Of a DNA stretch of 64,000 bases, positions 58,895 through 64,000 are shown in pieces (positions within the stretch are counted from its first letter, which is position 1; every line of letters begins with the position of its first letter). The translations under genes and the position numbers were made by a program. Source of the DNA: Candidatus Omnitrophota bacterium (GTDB lineage: Bacteria > Omnitrophota > Gorgyraeia > Gygaellales > JAQTUX01); the NCBI GenBank assembly GCA_028707125.1, contig JAQTUX010000001.1:554807-618806 (forward strand). Reading direction: 5' to 3'. The notes beneath the pieces are model-generated. The model saw only the letters and a list, made by a program, of their open reading frames with translations, did no database searches and had not been told where the DNA came from.

Positions 58895-59317
58895 TTACGG
58901 TGTTTGTCGAACCGTTAATTCTGTGGGTTTTCGACGAATTTCTTTAAATCGCACCACAGCTTCGTTAAGCGTAATAACACCGGCTAAGAATTCAGTCTTT
59001 ATTATGCTGTACTCCCTGGCATTACGATCATGTACTTCTTGACGCTGCTGAAATCTCAATATAGCATTTAAAAGCGGCAAGGCAATATTAAACGTGGATA
59101 ACGCTACCATGCTGACAACAAACCAGGTATGCCATGTGGCTTCTTTGCCTAAGTTAAATTGATAAGTAGCTAGGGCAAGCAGCAAAAACCTCGTAACCCA
59201 TACTGACCAGTGAACAGTTACATAAAATGCCCTATTAAATCGCTCCCAATGCCACTCCCACTCAATCTCACTATCCAGTTCGCCCATAAATGAATCTCTG
59301 CTATCCGCCTCAGTCAT
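58895..59317 (-). CDS. Two-TM protein resembling SLATT-domain effectors
   Basis: A 140-aa protein. An acidic, Trp-rich N-terminus is followed by two transmembrane helices (about 32-52 and 63-85) and a C-terminal helical part (FQQRQEVHDRNAREYSIIKTEF to EAVVRFKEIRRK). The two-helix-plus-helical-tail plan and the tail sequence resemble SLATT proteins, the membrane effectors of nucleotide-sensing anti-phage systems; the match is by appearance only. It lies between two copies of a repeat, opposite in strand to the ham genes. AAGGAAA precedes the ATG. No CD-NTase, SMODS or reverse transcriptase gene is adjacent. Confidence 0.6.
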   Translation of the reverse strand: MTEADSRDSFMGELDSEIEWEWHWERFNRAFYVTVHWSVWVTRFLLLALATYQFNLGKEATWHTWFVVSMVALSTFNIALPLLNAILRFQQRQEVHDRNAREYSIIKTEFLAGVITLNEAVVRFKEIRRKPTELTVRQTP

Positions 59318-59551
59318 ATTTCCGTTTCCTTATAATTGCTGTTTACCATTTTACCTGAAAACACCTTACGAGATAAATTTTACTACAAGCACAAATTGTC
59401 TGCAACATAAATTGCTATAGATGCTATAGAAAAAAGCTGATACTGGCTCTCCTGTCTTTTGGCAGTGGGCTTTATTTCGGTTTCGGTTCTGCAATTCGGC
59501 AAGTATTTATTTTTTGCTGATTTCTTCCAAGGCCTTCAGGGCTCCCTCATA
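59318..59551. other. AT-rich gap with a coding-like remnant
   Basis: The only coding-like signal is on the minus strand at 59563-59507: an open reading ending PDYEGALKALEEISKK and TAA, which looks like the C-terminus of a real protein truncated by the repeat at 59552. I cannot name the parent. The rest (59318-59500) is AT-rich with no ORF or clear promoter beyond that of the minus-strand gene. Confidence 0.4.
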
Positions 59552-59722
59552 ATCCGGCTGCATTGACGGAAAGGGGTGTCAGCGACCCGCCGATCTTTTT
59601 AGCGGGGAGCGACCCTCGCGGGGGAGCCTCCAGTTAATGTTGCGACAGAGTTAGTGACAAAAATAATTGTGTTATTGTAACTCTCTGCAGTATAATAAAT
59701 AAGGGTAAGGAGAACCGTCCCC
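59552..59722 (+). repeat. Promoter-bearing direct repeat, copy 2 (upstream of hamA)
   Basis: A direct copy of 58650-58871 with a shorter middle. TTGTGT (59667-59672), an 18-bp spacer and TATAAT (59691-59696) give a predicted start near 59703, about 80 nt before the hamA ATG on the same strand. The repeat may therefore supply the ham promoter. It ends GAGAACCGTCCCC like copy 1. Confidence 0.8.
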
Positions 59723-59783
59723 GATACTCGCGCATACAACTTAAAATTTGCAGGTATGTTAAAGGCTTTGAAAGGCCAAAACG

Positions 59784-60572
59784 ATGAATATTAAGGGTGT
59801 AAAGATTGTTCGGAACAATAAAAGCTGGGTTTGTCATGTAGATGACTTTTCGGATGATCTCAAAGAGATTATTAGAAAAAATCTTCAAGAAATTTGTTAC
59901 GGAGCCAAACAAGTATCCGATTTTAAAAAGACATATACATACAAAAATACGTTAAATAATTTTCTTGATAGATACTCAAGAAAAACCGATGAACAAAAAA
60001 AGGGCATGCTTGGTGAATTGCTAGCTCACGTCCTGCTTGTTAAATCGATGCCAAATCTTACAAGGACAAGTATATTTTTCAATCCAGGCGAAAGAAATAT
60101 TAAGAAAGGATTCGATATTATTTTTTTAGATACTTCAGGAAGAATTCTTTGGTACAGTGAAGTTAAATCTGGTGAGAAGCATAAGAAAAGCGTAAACGAT
60201 TCTAATTCTGAACTTCTAAAGTCCGCTAGAAAAGATGTTAAGACAAAGATTGGCTCTAAATTAGCGTATTTATGGGATAATGCTATGGTTGATGCACAAC
60301 TGACAACAGAAAAACAAGTTTTCGAAACGCTCAAGTCTCTACTAGAGCAGGATTGTTTTTTTGTTAACAAAACTGCCGAATTAAAGGGACACGCCATAAT
60401 CGTATCAGTTCTTTACGCAAGTATGAGTGAAAAGATTGATGTTGCGAATTTAAATAATTTGTATGAAGAGATTGAAAAAAATGGTGATTTTAAAGATCTG
60501 ATTATTTATTCTATACAAAAAGAAACATTCAAAAAGATTGAAGACTTCTTGACGCAAGAAAAAGATAAATAA
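59784..60572 (+). CDS. hamA: HamA: DUF1837-type nuclease of a Hachiman anti-phage system
   Basis: A 262-aa protein with a PD-(D/E)xK nuclease plan: E78 in KGMLGE, D111 in KGFD, and E126-V-K128 in WYSEVKSG. HamA (DUF1837) of Hachiman is the DNA-degrading effector held in check by the helicase HamB. AAAGG lies 8 bp before ATG 59784, and hamB starts 1 bp after its stop. The gene is far more AT-rich than the chromosome around it, a sign of transfer. The assignment rests on the motif order, length and the helicase neighbour; a different Cap4-like nuclease is the main alternative. Confidence 0.78.
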   Translation: MNIKGVKIVRNNKSWVCHVDDFSDDLKEIIRKNLQEICYGAKQVSDFKKTYTYKNTLNNFLDRYSRKTDEQKKGMLGELLAHVLLVKSMPNLTRTSIFFNPGERNIKKGFDIIFLDTSGRILWYSEVKSGEKHKKSVNDSNSELLKSARKDVKTKIGSKLAYLWDNAMVDAQLTTEKQVFETLKSLLEQDCFFVNKTAELKGHAIIVSVLYASMSEKIDVANLNNLYEEIEKNGDFKDLIIYSIQKETFKKIEDFLTQEKDK

Positions 60573-60573
60573 T

Positions 60574-63078
60574 ATGAAACTGAAAGAAGTAACATTAAAT
60601 AAGCTCAAGCGACATATTCCCCATACGAAATTTGCTAGAGCATATCAAAAATTAATGACTTCAGAGAAAGATAGTTTACTCTCTTTTGAAGATAAGTTTA
60701 TACTACTGAAGTTAGCAATAATTTTCTGTAACTTCGGAGATAAGCATTTAAAAAAGTTAGGATATAGGATTATTTTAAGATATTCGAACTTGTCCAATGA
60801 CTATATCCCTTTATATGATATCGCCATGGCAAATGATCATATTTCTGTGGCAAAGTTTATTGAAATAAATTATTTGAATAAAGAAAAGATCGAAAACTCC
60901 TTTAATTGCATTTTTCTATCTGCTTATAAAGAAAACTTTAAATATGGAGAGATTTATCTTTCTGCTGGGCAGAAAGATATTATAGAATTTGCTGAAGAGA
61001 CCAGTGGAAATTTTGCAATTGTTGCCCCAACTTCTTATGGTAAAACAGACATAATAATATCTTTAATTAAGAAAAACATTTCTAAAAAAGTATGCATAGT
61101 GGTGCCTACAAAAGCTTTGCTTTCTCAAACTAGGAAACGAATAATGGGAAATGAAGATTTAGCGAAACAAATTAATAGAATAATTGTTCATCAGGATATG
61201 TACAAAGGAAATGAGAAAAATTTTGTTGCCGTTTTGACACAAGAAAGGCTTTTGAGATTGCTTGAAGAGAATGAGAAATTGGGACTTGATTTGATTCTTG
61301 TTGATGAAGCCCATAATTTATTATATGGAGAGGCTAGAGACGTACTCTTGGCGCAGGTATTAATGCTTTCGAAAAAGAGGAATTCAAGAGTAGAATTTCA
61401 ATTTTTTACTCCTTTTTTAGTAGATGTAAATAGTTTGAAGATTCCCTACATGAAGTATGAAATAGAAGAAAAGAAAGTCGAGGAAAATATAAAAGTAGAA
61501 AGATACTATTATTGCGAAAAGAAAAACAGATACAGGCTCTATCTATACGATCAATTTATTGACGAACCTTTGAACATAGAAGGGCCATTGTTTGATGATG
61601 ATATTTCTTTTATAATGCACCATAAGGGAGTAAAAAATATCGTATATTTAAACCGCACAAGAGATTTAGAAACAGCCGCATTAGATTTAGCTTCTCAAAA
61701 TGGTAGCTTAAATGGAATAAATAAAGAGGTCGAAGAACTATGTAAAGATATTTCGTCATATCTGCACGAAGACTACAATTTGTTGAAGTGCATTAAAGGG
61801 GGAGTCGTATATCATCATGGGTCTATGCCAGACATTATTCGATTATACGCAGAAGACATTTTCACTAAAATGCACGAGTTTAAATTTATCGTGACAAGTT
61901 CTACTCTGTTAGAAGGAGTAAATATTCCTGCGGAAAAAATGTTTGTACTTAACTGTTCCATCGGGACAAGATATTTATCGAGTTCACAATTTAGAAATCT
62001 TGCAGGTAGGGTTTGTCGTTTTAAAGATGTTTTTAAGGAAAATTTCGGTAACTTAAAAATGTTAGAACCTGACATATATGTTGTAGGAGGAATTTTCGCC
62101 AGAAAAGGAGTAAATATAAAGAATTTCTTGAAACACAGGGTTAAAGACGATAAAAAAATTAGTGATAAAATCGAGAACGTATTATTACTTGATAAAGAAA
62201 AGAATACTGCAATCAATGAAGAAAAAAAAGAGGAAATTGAGAAAGCTTTAGAATATTTGGAAAATATCGAGCCTGAGACTACTAAGACTAGTAAAGCTAA
62301 ATACGCGCAATCAGAGATCGGCAAAGCATGCTTTAAGAATAATGTTACCGAATTTGATATTATAGAAAAGGAACTCAATTTGCAAAAATTATTTGAAACG
62401 ATTGATAAAAATACTAAAATTGATGACTTAAATAATCTACTCAGCACTATAGCTAAATTGTTTATTACCTTAATAGATTTTAATGAAAGCTTAACTAGGG
62501 AAAATGTAAGTAACCTGTTGCGTTTGGAGAATCCGAAAGCTCAAAGTTTTTATGCGATGCTGCTTTCATGGCGCATGAGTGGCAGTCCGTATAAAATGAT
62601 GATAAGGAAATTTCTAGACCACTGGGATAAAGTTGAAGATAAGATAGTGTATTTTGGTAAAAAGTGGGGAGAAATAAAACGCAAAGAGAGTGATTTTTCC
62701 CCATTGTTCGTAGATATTAGTAGAAAACCTCCGGCTCAACGAGTAAACTTGGCTATTGTGCGTATTAAAGAAGAACAAGATTTCATTGATAACGTTCTAA
62801 TAAAATATATTGAAGTTCTTAACGATCTTGGCTTGCTTGATAAAACTTTTTATGAAAAAATTAAATATGGTAGTGCAGATCCAGATACGATATGCTTGCT
62901 GAAGAATGGGTTCTCAATGGACTTAGCTGGTCGTGTTACTGAAGAGAAATACAAGCAGTATGTGAGTATTGATGTCGCTGAAGAAAATGTTAAAATTAAC
63001 CCTGATATCATTTCTGCAATGAAGGAACACGGAGAAAATAAGCTAATTATCTTTGAGGTTGGTTATCACCTTAGCTAA
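60574..63078 (+). CDS. hamB: HamB: superfamily 2 helicase of a Hachiman system
   Basis: An 834-aa SF2 helicase of the Ski2/Hel308-like type. Walker A is A151-P-T-S-Y-G-K-T-D159, motif Ia IVVPTKALLSQ (175-185), motif II D244-E-A-H247, motif III replaced by FTPFL (278-282), motif IV VVYHHGSMP (411-419), motif V TSSTLLEGVN (441-450), and motif VI QFRNLAGRVCR (472-482). About 350 further residues form the C-terminal part. In Hachiman, HamB senses damaged or unusual DNA ends and releases the HamA nuclease. Codon use is AT-rich like hamA. Confidence 0.82.
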   Translation: MKLKEVTLNKLKRHIPHTKFARAYQKLMTSEKDSLLSFEDKFILLKLAIIFCNFGDKHLKKLGYRIILRYSNLSNDYIPLYDIAMANDHISVAKFIEINYLNKEKIENSFNCIFLSAYKENFKYGEIYLSAGQKDIIEFAEETSGNFAIVAPTSYGKTDIIISLIKKNISKKVCIVVPTKALLSQTRKRIMGNEDLAKQINRIIVHQDMYKGNEKNFVAVLTQERLLRLLEENEKLGLDLILVDEAHNLLYGEARDVLLAQVLMLSKKRNSRVEFQFFTPFLVDVNSLKIPYMKYEIEEKKVEENIKVERYYYCEKKNRYRLYLYDQFIDEPLNIEGPLFDDDISFIMHHKGVKNIVYLNRTRDLETAALDLASQNGSLNGINKEVEELCKDISSYLHEDYNLLKCIKGGVVYHHGSMPDIIRLYAEDIFTKMHEFKFIVTSSTLLEGVNIPAEKMFVLNCSIGTRYLSSSQFRNLAGRVCRFKDVFKENFGNLKMLEPDIYVVGGIFARKGVNIKNFLKHRVKDDKKISDKIENVLLLDKEKNTAINEEKKEEIEKALEYLENIEPETTKTSKAKYAQSEIGKACFKNNVTEFDIIEKELNLQKLFETIDKNTKIDDLNNLLSTIAKLFITLIDFNESLTRENVSNLLRLENPKAQSFYAMLLSWRMSGSPYKMMIRKFLDHWDKVEDKIVYFGKKWGEIKRKESDFSPLFVDISRKPPAQRVNLAIVRIKEEQDFIDNVLIKYIEVLNDLGLLDKTFYEKIKYGSADPDTICLLKNGFSMDLAGRVTEEKYKQYVSIDVAEENVKINPDIISAMKEHGENKLIIFEVGYHLS

Positions 63079-63149
63079 AAATGAAATAAGGAGCTTTCTA
63101 TAATTTTCCCTGAACGGTAAGTTTTGTGTATCGCTAAAAATTAAACAAA

Positions 63150-63776
63150 ATGCGAATTATTAAAAGTGAAGAAGAATTGCCTTGGCCTAAAAAAGGCGAT
63201 AGTATTTTTACGCCTTCTAATAAATGGCAATATAATGCTTGTTTTCATTTTACCCATGAAGAGATGCACTTGTATATTGATGGCTATCTCCGTGCGGCAG
63301 AAATATTAGTTAACTCGGTTTGCCGTTCTGCAAGAAGAAGTAGTTACATAGACGCTAAAGTTTATCCGATTTTATTCCTCTACCATCATCATATTGAATT
63401 ACAGCTAAAAAATATCATATACAAAGGAAACATCCTTCTAAACAAAAATGAAAGATTTCCTCAGCATCACAAGATTTATGAATTATGGCTTATTGCCAAA
63501 AAGATTATTTGTAAAGTAAATGAGAACAGCAAAGACAGAAGGCCAGTAAATATTGCTGAGAAGGTTATTAAGGAATTAGCTACGATAAACAATGACGCTG
63601 AGGGGTATCGCTATCCATATGATAAAGATGGTAATCTTTTACTCAAGGATATTAAACATTTAAACCTTGATACCTTGCGAAAAGTTATGGGAAGAATCAC
63701 CACATTTCTAGATGCAGTATCTGAACAAATATATGTTTATTTAGATTATAAGCAAGAGATGGAAAACAATTTTTAA
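63150..63776 (+). CDS. Unrecognised 208-aa protein, HEPN-like helical character
   Basis: A 208-aa, mostly helical protein without signal or membrane segments. The central block (DAKVYPILFLYHHHIELQLKNIIYKG, around residues 68-93) has the P-x-x-F-L-x-H-H-x-I-E-L-x-L-K look of HEPN-like helical domains, and the Arg-rich CRSARRSS stretch precedes it. I do not recognise the family and see no complete Rx4-6H RNase motif. It follows hamB by 71 bp on the same strand with the same AT-rich composition, so it may be a third component or a separate defence gene. ATG 63150 has no clear RBS; TATAAT at 63099-63104 may be its own -10 box. Confidence 0.6.
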   Translation: MRIIKSEEELPWPKKGDSIFTPSNKWQYNACFHFTHEEMHLYIDGYLRAAEILVNSVCRSARRSSYIDAKVYPILFLYHHHIELQLKNIIYKGNILLNKNERFPQHHKIYELWLIAKKIICKVNENSKDRRPVNIAEKVIKELATINNDAEGYRYPYDKDGNLLLKDIKHLNLDTLRKVMGRITTFLDAVSEQIYVYLDYKQEMENNF

Positions 63777-64000
63777 TGAGGGGGATAACAGAATTCGGTT
63801 TTTTTTGTCTGCAATCTATAGTAGAATTATTTTCCACCCCTCAAAATCCTCTGAATTGAAGCTGTTTTCTTATGCAAAAGGGCAAATTTTTCCGCCGCCA
63901 AAAATTTGCCCTTTTGCTCGCGCTTCTCAAGCGTCGTTCAGGAGAGGCGCAGTATGCCGCACCGCCAGCTTTTACTCGTTAAATGCGGCATAGCGGACAC
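63777..64000. other. Gene-free end with a perfect 18-bp hairpin
   Basis: No gene is seen. A perfect 18-bp stem (63874-63891 with 63900-63917) surrounds the GC-rich loop CCGCCGCC. Further right a 9-bp inverted repeat TATGCCGCA/TGCGGCATA (63953-63961 with 63984-63992) reaches towards the window end. Base composition returns to GC-rich after about 63890, so the island border may lie here. Confidence 0.6.

Noticed and set aside
58650-59722. Direct repeats as ends of a composite insertion sequence
   Set aside because: No transposase gene or remnant is found between or inside the copies, so only a non-autonomous repeat is supported.
63978-63984. GTTAAAT resembling an integron attC core (GTTRRRY)
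   Set aside because: No matching RYYYAAC partner site is found at a suitable distance upstream, and no integron integrase or cassette array is visible.

Overview
The window looks like chromosomal DNA of an uncultured, anaerobic, two-membrane bacterium. Gene content fits Candidatus Omnitrophota (old OP3) best, but this is inference and no 16S rRNA is present. The envelope genes (BamA, OmpH/Skp, LpxD, an LpxC-FabZ fusion, LpxA, LpxI) imply an outer membrane with lipid A. A four-subunit pyruvate:ferredoxin oxidoreductase, Pta-AckA, GTP-PEPCK, ferredoxin, rubrerythrin and many radical-SAM or Fe-S proteins imply fermentative anaerobic metabolism. Most genes are on the + strand, tightly packed, often with 1-4 bp or longer overlaps.

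Layout. 1-5.5 kb: end of an unknown gene, an Fe-S membrane protein, a fused MsrB-MsrA, a B12/radical SAM protein, pckG and a tiny Cys-rich membrane protein, closed by a strong terminator. 5.5-18.4 kb: lipoprotein, MarC, response regulator, HtpX-type protease, thioredoxin, a DRTGG ATPase with pta-ackA, panD, def, lipA, rmuC, cutA, CcdA/TlpA redox proteins and a MetE-like protein. 18.4-23.4 kb: the por operon, ferritin-like protein and ferredoxin, then a convergent PpiD-like foldase. 23.5-44.4 kb: a long + strand run with hisG, split transketolase, ispE, SpoVG-zinc ribbon, tRNA-Gln, glmU-prs-rplY-pth-rpsF-ssb-rpsR-rplI-dnaB, then the outer-membrane block bamA-ompH-lpxD-lpxC/fabZ-lpxA-lpxI. 44.5-47.2 kb: a large secreted dockerin/HEAT/HEFGH metallopeptidase-like protein.

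47.2-58.6 kb is a tRNA and tRNA-enzyme neighbourhood. tRNA-Arg(TCG) and tRNA-Lys(CTT) precede archease-RtcB. serS is followed within 5 kb by all four tRNA-Ser types (TGA, CGA, GGA, GCT). tRNA-Arg(ACG) is followed directly by tadA, the enzyme that edits its A34. Three of the tRNA-Ser genes end in large palindromic repeats whose first arm starts inside the tRNA 3' end, and degenerate 7-nt tandem repeats flank tadA and two tRNA-Ser genes. dnaX-recR and tRNA-Asn close the segment.

58.6-64 kb is an accessory island beside tRNA-Asn. The genes from 59.8 kb onward are strikingly AT-rich compared with the rest. Two direct copies of a promoter-bearing repeat bracket a two-TM, SLATT-like gene. The second copy sits just upstream of a DUF1837-type nuclease gene and an SF2 helicase gene (a Hachiman HamA-HamB anti-phage pair), followed by an unrecognised 208-aa gene with HEPN-like character. 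Several promoters in the window (TTGNNN-N17-TATAAT type) place the predicted transcription start within a few bases of the ATG, so leaderless transcripts may be common here.
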